In this document: positions 29,268 through 37,764 of the stretch, piece after piece
Layout: each line of letters opens with the position of its first letter
Numbering within the stretch: the stretch's first letter is position 1
Assembly: GCF_900114785.1 (NCBI RefSeq)
Contig: NZ_FOUG01000010.1
Location: 1 to 64,000, forward strand
Direction of reading: 5' to 3'
DNA from: Variovorax sp. OV329
Lineage (GTDB): Bacteria > Pseudomonadota > Gammaproteobacteria > Burkholderiales > Burkholderiaceae_C
Length of the DNA: 64,000 nucleotides
Made by a program: the position numbers and the translations under genes
Notes under the pieces: generated by a model
Told to the model about the DNA's origin: nothing
The model's input: only the letters and a program-made list of their open reading frames with translations
Databases searched by the model: none

Positions 29268-30482
29268 TCAGGCGCGGGCGGCGCGCAGGCGGACCGAGAA
29301 GTCCTTCAGGGCGGAGATGCCGCTCGCCTCGGCACGGTGGCACCAGGCGGCCAGCTCGGCGGCGAGTTGCTCGCGCGACTGGTTGGTGCTCATCCACATC
29401 TGGCGCAACTCTTCGCGCATGGTGACCATCTTGTCGAGCACCGGGTGGGCGGCACGCGCCTGCGCCAGGCTCTGGCGGGCCGAAGCCGGCACCTTGTCGT
29501 CGTCACGATGCAGCCAGCGCTTGGCGCCCTGGAGCACCGACAGGTCGGCGCCCTTGGCCTTGACCACTTCGATCTCGGCCTTGCAGGTGCGGCGCATTTC
29601 GCGGGCGTAGCGGGCCATCACTTCGTAGCGGTTGGCAATGACGGCTTCCAGCGTCTTCTCGTCGGCCACGGGCTGGACGGCGCCCATCTGCAGCTTCGGC
29701 GGAACCTTCTTGACCTTGGCCCAGCCGATGGCCTGCAGCGCCCGGATGTACATCCAGCCGATGTCGAACTCGTACTTCTTGACAGAGAACTTGGCCGAGG
29801 TGGGATAGGTGTGGTGGTTGTTGTGCAACTCTTCGCCACCGATGATCAGGCCCCAGGGCGAGATGTTGGTGCTGGCGTCGGCGGCCTCGAAGTTGCGGTA
29901 GCCCCAGTAGTGGCCGATGCCGTTGATGATGCCGGCGGCGGTGATGGGGATCCACAGCATCTGGACGGCCCACACGGTGAGGCCCAGCGCGCCGAACAGC
30001 GCCACGTTCAGGATCAGCATGAGGCCCACGCCCTGCCAGCTGTAGCGCGAATACAGGTTGCGCTCGATCCAGTCGTCGGGCACGCCATGACTGAACTTGG
30101 CGATGGTCTCGGCGTTTTTCGCCTCGGCACGGTACAGCTCGGCGCCTCGCCACAGCACGGTGTCGATGCCGCGGGTCTGCGGGCTGTGCGGATCCTCCTC
30201 GGTCTCGCACTTGGCGTGGTGCTTGCGGTGGATGGCGACCCACTCGCGGGTCACCATGCCGGTGCCCAGCCACAACCAGAGACGGAAGAAGTGCGAAGGA
30301 ATGGGTCCCAGCTCCATGGCACGGTGTGCCTGAGCACGGTGCAGGAAGATGGTGACCGACGCGATCGTGATGTGCGTGGTCACCAGGGTGTAGATCACGA
30401 TCTCCCACCAACTGAGATTCAACAAGCCGTTGGCGAGCCAGTCGATGGCAGAGCTCACAACAGCAGAATCAGTAAGAAACAA
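29268..30482 (-). CDS. Membrane fatty acid desaturase (acyl-CoA delta-9 type)
   Basis: The 404-residue protein is a di-iron membrane desaturase introducing a cis double bond into acyl chains. It has three His boxes: H48xxxxH53 (HRAQAHR), HRKHH (85-89) and HNNHH in EELHNNHHTYPTSAKFS. Hydrophobic segments before and between the boxes fit four membrane passes. The C-terminal 150 residues after the last box are soluble and helical (LEAVIANRYEVMARYAREMRR), longer than in yeast-type enzymes. I choose TTG 30482 because GGAG lies 8 nt upstream; GTG 30512 and GTG 30458 are alternatives. Expression may respond to membrane fluidity; no operator was recognised. Confidence 0.9.
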   Translation of the reverse strand: MFLTDSAVVSSAIDWLANGLLNLSWWEIVIYTLVTTHITIASVTIFLHRAQAHRAMELGPIPSHFFRLWLWLGTGMVTREWVAIHRKHHAKCETEEDPHSPQTRGIDTVLWRGAELYRAEAKNAETIAKFSHGVPDDWIERNLYSRYSWQGVGLMLILNVALFGALGLTVWAVQMLWIPITAAGIINGIGHYWGYRNFEAADASTNISPWGLIIGGEELHNNHHTYPTSAKFSVKKYEFDIGWMYIRALQAIGWAKVKKVPPKLQMGAVQPVADEKTLEAVIANRYEVMARYAREMRRTCKAEIEVVKAKGADLSVLQGAKRWLHRDDDKVPASARQSLAQARAAHPVLDKMVTMREELRQMWMSTNQSREQLAAELAAWCHRAEASGISALKDFSVRLRAARA

Positions 30483-30621
30483 CTTAGGTTCTCCATGACC
30501 GCGCGAAGGCACGGCACTCAGGTTAAGGACTTATTTTACCGGACCGTCCCGAAAAAGACCCTTGATTTCCCTCAGGAAAGGGAGCGAATCAGCCGATTAG
30601 GTTGAAACACCCAATTCAAGT

Positions 30622-31893
30622 TCACTTGCGTTTCCAGACCGCCGCGAAAAAGCCGTCGGTATCGTGCCGGTGGGGCCACAGCCGCAGGTAGCGGGTGCCG
30701 GTATCGCCGCCGCTGCACATGCGCGCTGCCCCTTCCACCTTCAAGGCAGCCAGCAGTTCGCCGGCGTCCTGGATCTCGAAATCGGGGTTGGCGGCGCCAA
30801 AAGCCTCTGCAATTGCCTCGTTTTCCTGCGGCAGCACGCTGCAGGTCGCATAGACCAGCCGCCCGCCGGATTTCACCAAGCGGGATGCGCTCTGGAGAAT
30901 GGCCGCCTGCTTGGCTGTCAGTTCCTCGACACCCTGCGGTGATTGCCGCCATTTCAGGTCCGGATTGCGGCGCAAGGTCCCCAGGCCGGAGCACGGGGCA
31001 TCGATCAGGACCCGATCAATCTTGCCGGCCAGGCGCTTGACCCGGTCATCCCGCTCGTGGGCGATCGCCGCCGGGTGGACGTTCGAGAGTTTGCTGCGCG
31101 CCAGCCGGGGCTTGAGCGCATCCAGCCGATGCGCCGACACGTCGAAGGCGTACAGCCGCCCCGTGTTGCGCATGCAGGCACCGATGGCCAGGGTCTTGCC
31201 GCCGGCGCCGGCGCAGAAATCGACCACCATCTCGCCGCGCTTGGCGTCCAGCAGCAGGGCCAGCAGCTGGGAGCCTTCGTCCTGCACCTCGATGGCGCCA
31301 CGGGTGAAGGCGTCGAGCTTGGTGAGCGGCGGCTTGCCGTCGATGCGCAGGCCCCAGGGCGAGTACGGCGTGGGCGTTGCCGGGATGCCGGCCTGCTTCA
31401 GCTCGGCGCGCACGTCCGCCCGCTTGTCGTTCAGGGCATTGACGCGCAGGTCCAGCGGGGCGGTCTTGAGCATGGATTCGGCCAGGGGCCAGAACTCGTC
31501 GCCGACCTGCGCCTTCAGCGGGCCGACCAGCCACTCGGGCAGGTTGTGCCGATGGCGCTCCAGCAGGTCGTCCGGCTTGATGGCGTCGCAGGCCTTCAGC
31601 CAGTTGGACTCCACGGGGTTGAGTGCACTGTGAAGGAAGTCGCGCGGCCCGTGGAAGCCCAATATGGCCATCCGGCGCTCCTTCGGCCCGCTGCCGGATG
31701 GCGAGAAATGGTCATAGCGCAGCTTGTTGCGCAGGACGTTGTAGACGGTCTCGGCGAGGGTGGCGCGCTCGCGCGGGCCGAGTTCGCGGTGCTCGCGGAA
31801 GTAGCGCGAGACGACGGCGTCCGCGGGATGGTCGAATTTCAGGACCAGGCCGACGAGTTCGGCGGTGGTGTCCAGCAAGGCTTTGGGGTGCAT
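30622..31893 (-). CDS. RsmB-like rRNA m5C methyltransferase
   Basis: The 423-residue protein belongs to the NOL1/NOP2/Sun family. The SAM-binding region is VVDFCAGAGGKTLAIGA, the first catalytic Cys is in DAPCSGLGTLRRNPD, and the second in YATCSVLPQENEAIAEAF, with both conserved. An N-terminal helical RNA-binding part (about 1-150) includes HRELGPRERATLAETVYNVLRN, as in RsmB. Unlike E. coli RsmB, it is not next to fmt. It carries an ATG at 31893 (MHPKALLDTTAEL). Target base, probably 16S C967, is inference from the family. Confidence 0.9.
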   Translation of the reverse strand: MHPKALLDTTAELVGLVLKFDHPADAVVSRYFREHRELGPRERATLAETVYNVLRNKLRYDHFSPSGSGPKERRMAILGFHGPRDFLHSALNPVESNWLKACDAIKPDDLLERHRHNLPEWLVGPLKAQVGDEFWPLAESMLKTAPLDLRVNALNDKRADVRAELKQAGIPATPTPYSPWGLRIDGKPPLTKLDAFTRGAIEVQDEGSQLLALLLDAKRGEMVVDFCAGAGGKTLAIGACMRNTGRLYAFDVSAHRLDALKPRLARSKLSNVHPAAIAHERDDRVKRLAGKIDRVLIDAPCSGLGTLRRNPDLKWRQSPQGVEELTAKQAAILQSASRLVKSGGRLVYATCSVLPQENEAIAEAFGAANPDFEIQDAGELLAALKVEGAARMCSGGDTGTRYLRLWPHRHDTDGFFAAVWKRK

Positions 31894-31944
31894 CCCCCGA
31901 TTGTCCCATCGCCCCGCTCGCCGGCGGCGCAGGGCAAGGACAGA

Positions 31945-33807
31945 TCAGCGCAAGGTGCGCGTCCAGATCGGGACGCGGGCGTGGCGCTGGATGTCCTGCA
32001 GCGTGGGTGAATGGCCGGCCCACAGCACCAGTGCGGCACCGGGCAGGCTCAGTGTCTGCTCGAGCTGGCGGCACAACTGGTAGCGCTCCTCGTCAACCAG
32101 GCCGGGCAGCTCGACGAACAGGATGTAGGCCCGGCGCCAGGGAAACTCGCGCAAGGTCTTGCGCACCAGCCAGGCCCGCGACACGGGGTGGCATCGAACC
32201 AGGTCCGCCTGCAGTTCGCCCATCTCGAAATCGCTCAGGTCGTGCGTCGCGATCTGGCTGAAGAAAGGCGTGCCGGTGATCTCTTCCCAGGCGCGGCGTT
32301 CGGCCTCCTCGGCATCCTTCAGGCGGCCGCGCCACTGCTTGAGCGCGGCCTCGTCGTGCGGACCGGCCTCGGGGTTCTCCAGCAGCGCGACCGCGGTCTT
32401 GGCCGCCCACCAGCGGCTGGCCGTGCCCGAATCGTGCAGGCGCGTGAGCGCCGGCAGGCGGGCCGCGCGATCCAGCGCCGGCAGCATCTGCACATAGCCT
32501 CGCAGCGCGCCGGCATGCTCGGGCGTGATCTCCAAGGCGCGCTCGTAGCGGCCGCGCACGTCGGCGTTCATGTCCAGGCGGCGCTCCAGGTCGGCCCACT
32601 CGACCATCTCGTCGGCGTTGTTGCGCCCGGCGCTGGCGGCCAGCGCATCGACGCGCTCGCGCACCCGAAGCAGGTAGCCGTGGTGCTGCTTCCAGTCGTT
32701 GGCGTGGTCGCGGCACCACTGGTGGTCGAAGTGCTCGACCCACTTCTGCCCCTGGTTGGCGAGCATGTCCAGCGCGGGCTTGGCGGACCAATCGGGAAGC
32801 ACAGCCTTTTCCTCGAATGCCTCGAGGCGGTCGCGCAAGACCGGGTGGGTGTCGTCCACGTCGCTCACCCGGCGCATGGCGCCACGCAGCGCCTCGCGGG
32901 CAAACACCGGTTCCGGCGCGGCGCGCAGCTGCGCGCGCAGCGTGGTGAAGGGCCCGACCGGTTCGGTTTCGGCGGCGGCACGTGCCCAGTGGGCCTGCCA
33001 GAAGCTTTCGGCATACCAGGCGCCCTTGACGGCAATCTCGGTCAGCGCGGCCGCCGCCACCGAAGTGCCCAGCAGCTTGGCCGAGATGCGGTCGGCCTCG
33101 TACTCGTCCTGGCGGGCCAGCGCGAAGGTCTTGGCGGCAAAACGCGGGAAGTACCAGCGGAAGAAGGCCTGCGACACCGTGGCCATGATTCCTTCGTTGC
33201 GCTGCAGGCTCTCGTCGAGCTTGAGCCAGGAAAGGCGCGTGCGGTAGATCCAGGCACTGAGCCGGCCGTGGTTGCCGCGCAGGTGGCCGTATTCGTGCGC
33301 CAGCACCGACAGCAGCCGGCGGCGGTCCAGCGCCATCAGCAGCGGCAGGCCCACGCTCAGGTAATTGACGGCGCCCCCCAGCAGGCCGAAGCGCGGCAGC
33401 TGCCGGATGCTGGCGTTGAAGTCGCCGTCGAGGTAGACGTGGTGGACCGGCGGGCCGTTGATGCGGTCGCGGATGCGGTCCAGCGCGTCGAACAGGCGCG
33501 GCGCGTCTTCACGCTCCAGCCGCACGCCCTCGGGCTTGTCGAGGCTGACCCACAACGCCCGCAGGGTCGCCGACAGCAGGCCCAGCGCAAACACGCCCAG
33601 CCAGACACGGTTGAAGTTGCTCAGGCCCGGCCGGCCGAAGGAGGCGGCAATCCAGACGAGGATGCCCACTGCCAGCACCAGGCAGGCGAGCACCCAGGCG
33701 TAGCCGAGCGCCGCGAAGAACGCGACGCCGCGCCTGTAGCGTGCGCTGTCGTCGGCACTGTCGTGCTCGCTCAGACGCACCAGGTGGACAAAGTCGGCCC
33801 GATCCAA
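31945..33807 (-). CDS. M48-family metalloprotease with C-terminal helical repeats
   Basis: The 620-residue protein has two membrane segments (about 28-55 and 67-87) and a zinc protease motif LAHEYGH (H171, E172, H175) with the third ligand expected in RQDEYEADRIS. This resembles HtpX/Ste24-type peptidases. The C-terminal half (about 340-620) is helical and contains TPR-like stretches (DVRGRYERALEITPEHAGALRGYVQM) like those in BepA or YfgC-type proteins. The TTG start at 33807 follows AAGGGA with 6-nt spacing. The upstream 100 bp is AT-rich. It probably handles membrane or envelope protein quality control; the substrate is unknown. Confidence 0.86.
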   Translation of the reverse strand: MDRADFVHLVRLSEHDSADDSARYRRGVAFFAALGYAWVLACLVLAVGILVWIAASFGRPGLSNFNRVWLGVFALGLLSATLRALWVSLDKPEGVRLEREDAPRLFDALDRIRDRINGPPVHHVYLDGDFNASIRQLPRFGLLGGAVNYLSVGLPLLMALDRRRLLSVLAHEYGHLRGNHGRLSAWIYRTRLSWLKLDESLQRNEGIMATVSQAFFRWYFPRFAAKTFALARQDEYEADRISAKLLGTSVAAAALTEIAVKGAWYAESFWQAHWARAAAETEPVGPFTTLRAQLRAAPEPVFAREALRGAMRRVSDVDDTHPVLRDRLEAFEEKAVLPDWSAKPALDMLANQGQKWVEHFDHQWCRDHANDWKQHHGYLLRVRERVDALAASAGRNNADEMVEWADLERRLDMNADVRGRYERALEITPEHAGALRGYVQMLPALDRAARLPALTRLHDSGTASRWWAAKTAVALLENPEAGPHDEAALKQWRGRLKDAEEAERRAWEEITGTPFFSQIATHDLSDFEMGELQADLVRCHPVSRAWLVRKTLREFPWRRAYILFVELPGLVDEERYQLCRQLEQTLSLPGAALVLWAGHSPTLQDIQRHARVPIWTRTLR

Positions 33808-33915
33808 ATCAATCCCTTACAAATTTAAAAGAATGTTAAACGTCAACATTGCCAGCCAAGCTGCGAAATCGACGCACCAAGGGCTTCCGTGAATTAAGCC
33901 CGTGGTGAAATTGCC

Positions 33916-34509
33916 TCAGGCCGTGACCGATGTCGCAAGGAAGGCCTCGACGGCTCGGGGGTAGAGGACGTGTTCCTGGGTGAGCACCCGCGCGGCAAGC
34001 GACTGGGGCGTATCGCCCGGCATCACCGGCACCGCCGCCTGCGCCAGGATCGGGCCCAGGTCCAGGTCGGCCGTGACCTGGTGGACTGTGGCACCAGCCA
34101 CCTTGCAGCCCGCATCGATCGCGCGCTGATGGGTGTCCAGGCCCGGAAAGGCCGGCAGGAGGGATGGATGGATGTTGATCAGCCGACCCGCGTAGTGCGC
34201 CACGAAACCGGCGGTGAGGATGCGCATGAAGCCGGCCAGCACCACCAGCGCCGGCTGGTGCCGGTCGATCACCTCCGACAACGCCGCATCGAAGGCCTCG
34301 CGCGATGCGAAGTCGCGGTGCTTCACTACCTCTGTGGCGATGCCGCGTTCACGCGCGAAGGCCAGGCCCTCGGCCTCCTCCTTGTTGCTGATGACGGCGG
34401 CCACGCGGGCGCCGAATCTTTCTGCCCAGCGCCCGGAGTTGGCTTCGTTCACGATCGCGGCCATGTTGGAGCCGCCCCCCGAGATCAGAATCACTATGTT
34501 CTTCGTCAT
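33916..34509 (-). CDS. purN: Phosphoribosylglycinamide formyltransferase
   Basis: PurN transfers the formyl group from 10-formyl-THF to GAR in purine synthesis. The 197-residue protein has MTKNIVILISGGGSNMAAI, the substrate loop, and the catalytic HPSLLPAFPGLDTHQRAIDAG, with the conserved Asp in VTADLDLGPILAQ. Length is normal. It is separated by 86 bp from the divergent acyl-CoA dehydrogenase gene. Confidence 0.96.
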   Translation of the reverse strand: MTKNIVILISGGGSNMAAIVNEANSGRWAERFGARVAAVISNKEEAEGLAFARERGIATEVVKHRDFASREAFDAALSEVIDRHQPALVVLAGFMRILTAGFVAHYAGRLINIHPSLLPAFPGLDTHQRAIDAGCKVAGATVHQVTADLDLGPILAQAAVPVMPGDTPQSLAARVLTQEHVLYPRAVEAFLATSVTA

Positions 34510-34595
34510 GCAGACGAGGATTATCCTTGTGTCGCGTTTTGGACTGGGCCGCGCGAACGAGCGTGCTAAAAACTTGGATTCTCTGGAGACATCCC

Positions 34596-35777
34596 ATGGA
34601 TTTGGCCTTTACCCCCGAGGAACAGAAGTTCCGCGAAGACATCCGTGCCTGGGTTGCGGAAAACCTGCCCAAGGAAATTTCGCACAAGGTGCACAACGCC
34701 CTCGAACTCACGCGCGACGATCTGCAGCGCTGGGCCAAGATCCTGGGCAAGAAGGGCTGGCTGGGCTACGGCTGGCCCAAGGAATTCGGCGGCCCCGGCT
34801 GGACCGCCGTGCAGAAGCACCTGTTCGAGGAAGAGACCGCGCTGGCCGGCGCGCCGCGCATCATCCCCTTCGGCCCCGTGATGGTGGCGCCGGTGATCAT
34901 GGCCTTCGGCACGCCCGAGCAGCACAAGCGCTTCCTGCCCGGCATCGCCAGCGGCGAAGTGTGGTGGAGCCAGGGCTACAGCGAGCCCGGCTCGGGCTCC
35001 GACCTGGCCTCGGTGCGCACCCGCGCCGAGCGCAAGGGTGACAAGTACATCATCAACGGCCAGAAGACCTGGACCACCCTCGGCCAGTACGGCGACTGGA
35101 TGTTCAACCTCGTGCGCACCAGCACCGAGGGCAAGCCGCAGACCGGCATCAGCTTCATCGTGCTGGACATGAAGTCGCCCGGCGTGACCGTGCGCCCCAT
35201 CAAGCTGATGGACGGCGGCTACGAGGTGAACGACGTCTTCTTCGACAACGTCGAGGTGCCTGCCGAGAACCTGATCGGCGAGGAGAACAAGGGCTGGACC
35301 TATGCCAAGCACCTGCTCTCGCACGAGCGCACCAACATCGCCGACGTGAACCGCGCCAAGCGCGAACTCGAGCGCCTCAAGCGCATCGCCAAGAAGGAAG
35401 GGGCCTGGGACGACACGCGCTTGCGCGACGAGATTGCCAAGCTCGAGGTGGACGTGGTCGCCCTCGAGATGCTGGTGCTGCGCGTTCTCTCGGCCGAGAA
35501 ATCGGGCAAGAACTCGCTGGACATCGCGGGCCTGCTGAAGATCCGCGGCAGCGAGATCCAGCAGCGCTACAGCGAACTGATGATGCTGGCGGGCGGCCCC
35601 TACTCGCTGCCGCTCATCCGCGAGGCCATGGAAGCGGGCTGGCAGGGCAACTTCCCCGGCGGCCATCCTGAACTGGCGCCGCTGGCCAGCACCTACTTCA
35701 ACATGCGCAAGACCACCATCTACGGTGGTTCCAACGAAGTGCAACGAAACATCGTGGCGCAAACCCTGCTCGGCTGA
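34596..35777 (+). CDS. Acyl-CoA dehydrogenase, heteromeric-type subunit 1
   Basis: The 393-residue flavoprotein has the standard N-terminal helical domain, the FAD/beta domain with YSEPGSGSDLASVRT, and a C-terminal helical domain ending IYGGSNEVQRNIVAQTLLG. In medium-chain enzymes the catalytic Glu precedes that GG; here it is replaced by Gly. A Glu in helix G (H243-E244-R245 in LLSHERTNIADV) could substitute, as in heteromeric steroid/CoA-type enzymes. It is followed after 94 bp by a second, shorter dehydrogenase gene. ATG 34596 has a GGAG SD. The pair probably oxidises a ring- or chain-bearing acyl-CoA; substrate is unknown. Confidence 0.92.
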   Translation: MDLAFTPEEQKFREDIRAWVAENLPKEISHKVHNALELTRDDLQRWAKILGKKGWLGYGWPKEFGGPGWTAVQKHLFEEETALAGAPRIIPFGPVMVAPVIMAFGTPEQHKRFLPGIASGEVWWSQGYSEPGSGSDLASVRTRAERKGDKYIINGQKTWTTLGQYGDWMFNLVRTSTEGKPQTGISFIVLDMKSPGVTVRPIKLMDGGYEVNDVFFDNVEVPAENLIGEENKGWTYAKHLLSHERTNIADVNRAKRELERLKRIAKKEGAWDDTRLRDEIAKLEVDVVALEMLVLRVLSAEKSGKNSLDIAGLLKIRGSEIQQRYSELMMLAGGPYSLPLIREAMEAGWQGNFPGGHPELAPLASTYFNMRKTTIYGGSNEVQRNIVAQTLLG

Positions 35778-35822
35778 CGCCGAGCAGGGTTCGCGCCGTG
35801 CGCGAACAGACTGCTCCCCCGC

Positions 35823-35841
35823 GCCCCCTCCGAGAGGGGGC
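35823..35841. repeat. Palindromic GC element between acyl-CoA dehydrogenase genes
   Basis: GCCCCCTC (35823-35830), CGA and GAGGGGGC (35834-35841) form an 8-bp stem in the 94-bp gap between the two dehydrogenase genes. I recall similar CCCCCTC...GAGGGGG palindromes recurring between genes in Comamonadaceae genomes; only one copy was found in this window. It may protect the transcript end or attenuate downstream expression. Confidence 0.5.
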
Positions 35842-35871
35842 TCCAGCAAGAGCTTCGCTAAGGAATACAAA

Positions 35872-36987
35872 ATGGACTTCAATTTTTCCGACGACCAGCA
35901 GCAGCTGCGCGAGGCCGTCGCCAAGTGGGTCGAAAAGGGCTACACCTTCGAGCGCCGCCAGGCCATCGAAAAGGAAGGCGGCTTCTCCCGCGAAGCCTGG
36001 GACGAACTGGCTGAGCTGGGCCTGGCCGGCCTGTACATCCCCGAGGACGAAGGCGGCCTGGGCATGGGTCCGGTCGAAGGCATGGTGGTGATGGAAGAGC
36101 TGGGCCGCGGCATCGTGCTGGAGCCGTTGGCGCAATCCTTCATCGCCGGCGCCGTGCTGGCCGCCCACGCCGACCAGGACACCAAGGACAACTGGCTGCC
36201 GCGCATCTCCGGCGGCCAGGCGCTGGTGGTGCTGGCCTACCAGGAACGCAAGGCGCGCTACAAGCTCGACGTCTGCGAGGCCAAGGCCAGCAAGGGGGCC
36301 AACGGCTGGACCGTGTCGGCCACCAAGAGCCTGGTGCCGGCCGGCGACCAGGCCGATGCCTTCCTCGTGCCCGCGCAGGCGGACGGCAGGATCGCCCTCT
36401 TCCTGGTCGAGCGCGCCGCCAGCGGCGTCGAGACGAAGGGCTACGGCACGCAGGATGGCAGCCGCGCTGCCGAAGTGGTGCTGAGCAACGCCGCCGCCAC
36501 GCTCATCGCCGCCGACGGCCTGCCGGTGCTGGAGAACGCCGTGGACATCGGCATCGCTGCCCTCTGCGCCGAGGCCGTGGGCGTGATGGAGAAGACCCTG
36601 GCCATCACGGTCGAGTACCTCAACACGCGCAAGCAGTTCGGCGTGCTGATCGGCAGCTTCCAGGCCCTGCGCCACCGCGCGGCCGACATGAAGATGCAGC
36701 TGGAGCTGGCCCGCTCGATGAGCTACTACGCCAGCCTCAAGCTCAACGCCCCGGCGGCCGAGCGCCGCCAGGCGATTGCCCGCGCGAAGTACCAGGTGGG
36801 CCAGTCGATGCGCTACGTCAGCCAGAACGCGGTGCAGCTGCACGGCGGCATCGGCGTGACGGACGAATACATCGTCAGCCACTACTTCCGCAAGCTCACG
36901 CAGATGGAAATGACTTTCGGCGACTCGCTGCACCACCTGGGCGAGGTGGCGGCGCGCATGCAGGACACGGCCGGCGTCTTTGCTTGA
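35872..36987 (+). CDS. Acyl-CoA dehydrogenase, heteromeric-type subunit 2
   Basis: The 371-residue protein starts MDFNFSDDQQQLREAVAKWV behind TAAGGAA. It has an acyl-CoA dehydrogenase fold but the central beta domain is abbreviated and divergent (FLVPAQADGRIALFLVERAASG). The C-terminal domain has YLNTRKQFGVLIGSFQALRHRAADM, and ends HGGIGVTDEYIVSHYFRKLTQ. This is the smaller partner of the preceding gene; such tandem pairs form alpha2beta2 enzymes in which FAD and catalytic residues are shared. A bidirectional terminator follows its stop. Confidence 0.9.
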   Translation: MDFNFSDDQQQLREAVAKWVEKGYTFERRQAIEKEGGFSREAWDELAELGLAGLYIPEDEGGLGMGPVEGMVVMEELGRGIVLEPLAQSFIAGAVLAAHADQDTKDNWLPRISGGQALVVLAYQERKARYKLDVCEAKASKGANGWTVSATKSLVPAGDQADAFLVPAQADGRIALFLVERAASGVETKGYGTQDGSRAAEVVLSNAAATLIAADGLPVLENAVDIGIAALCAEAVGVMEKTLAITVEYLNTRKQFGVLIGSFQALRHRAADMKMQLELARSMSYYASLKLNAPAAERRQAIARAKYQVGQSMRYVSQNAVQLHGGIGVTDEYIVSHYFRKLTQMEMTFGDSLHHLGEVAARMQDTAGVFA

Positions 36988-37010
36988 TCGATCCAGCGCG
37001 AGAACAAGAC

Positions 37011-37046
37011 AAAACGCCCGCAGGCTTAGCGCCTGCGGGCGTTTTT
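37011..37046. terminator. Bidirectional terminator after acyl-CoA dehydrogenase pair
   Basis: AAAACGCCCGCAGGC, loop TTAGC and GCCTGCGGGCGTTTTT form a long stem with an A-run on the left and a T-run on the right. It separates the rightward dehydrogenase unit from the leftward HNH gene. Confidence 0.92.
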
Positions 37047-37065
37047 CTTTTCCTGGGCGGGGCTG

Positions 37066-37626
37066 CTAGCCGTGCAAGCGCGAGTTGTGCGGCAGGTGCG
37101 CCATCAGGAACTCCATCTGGTCGGCCAGGATGCGGCGGTTGCGCAGGATGAAGTCTTCCCAGAGGCTCGGCACGTAGGGCGTGTAGAGCAATGCCATGCC
37201 GGCCTGCTCGGGCGTGCGGTTGCTCTTGCGGTGGTTGCAGGGCCGGCAGGCGGTGACCACGTTCATCCAGGTGTCGACGCCGTTCTGGGCGAAGGGCCGG
37301 ATGTGCTCGCGGGTCAGGTCCTCGTCGTGGAAATGGCCGCCGCAATAGGCGCAGATGTTGCGGTCGCGCGCGAAGAGCTTGCTGTTGGTGAGCCCGGGGC
37401 GCTGCGCGAAGGGATTGATCTTGGGCACGCCCTTGGTGCCGATGATGCTGTTGACGGCGATCTGCGACTGCTGACCCGTGACGGCGTTGTGGCCGCCGCG
37501 GAACAGCGCCACCTGTGCGCCGACTTCCCAGCGCACCTCATCCGCCGCATAGTGGGTGACCGCCTGTTCCAGCGATATCCACGACTGCGGCAGCCCTTGG
37601 GCCGACAGCTTCAAGACCTTCACCAC
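37066..37626 (-). CDS. HNH endonuclease family protein
   Basis: The 186-residue protein carries a zinc-type HNH motif: ICAYCGGHF, LTREHIRPFAQNG, WMNVVTACRPCNHRKSNRTPEQAG, with two CxxC pairs and the H-N-H/K triad visible. No methyltransferase, restriction or phage gene is beside it, and it sits between housekeeping genes (acyl-CoA dehydrogenases, ribF), so it is probably a resident genomic protein. The GTG start at 37626 is chosen because GGAG lies 6 nt upstream. DNA cleavage is inferred from the motif; its function is unknown. Confidence 0.86.
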   Translation of the reverse strand: MVKVLKLSAQGLPQSWISLEQAVTHYAADEVRWEVGAQVALFRGGHNAVTGQQSQIAVNSIIGTKGVPKINPFAQRPGLTNSKLFARDRNICAYCGGHFHDEDLTREHIRPFAQNGVDTWMNVVTACRPCNHRKSNRTPEQAGMALLYTPYVPSLWEDFILRNRRILADQMEFLMAHLPHNSRLHG

Positions 37627-37764
37627 CTACGCCTCCTCGTACAAAACAGGAACCGGGGCAATCGATGCCGATCAACGCGTCACAATATATACCGCTTTCA
37701 TGACAAACAGCCTGCCAGGGGCCATCGGCCGGGCACGGCGTGCTATCAAAAAGATACTCCACCC

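Noticed and set aside
33836-33850. TGTTAAACGTCAACA-type symmetry before the M48 gene as a Crp/Fnr site
   Set aside because: Half-sites do not match TTGAC-N4-GTCAA in spacing, and a -10 with usual spacing was not found.
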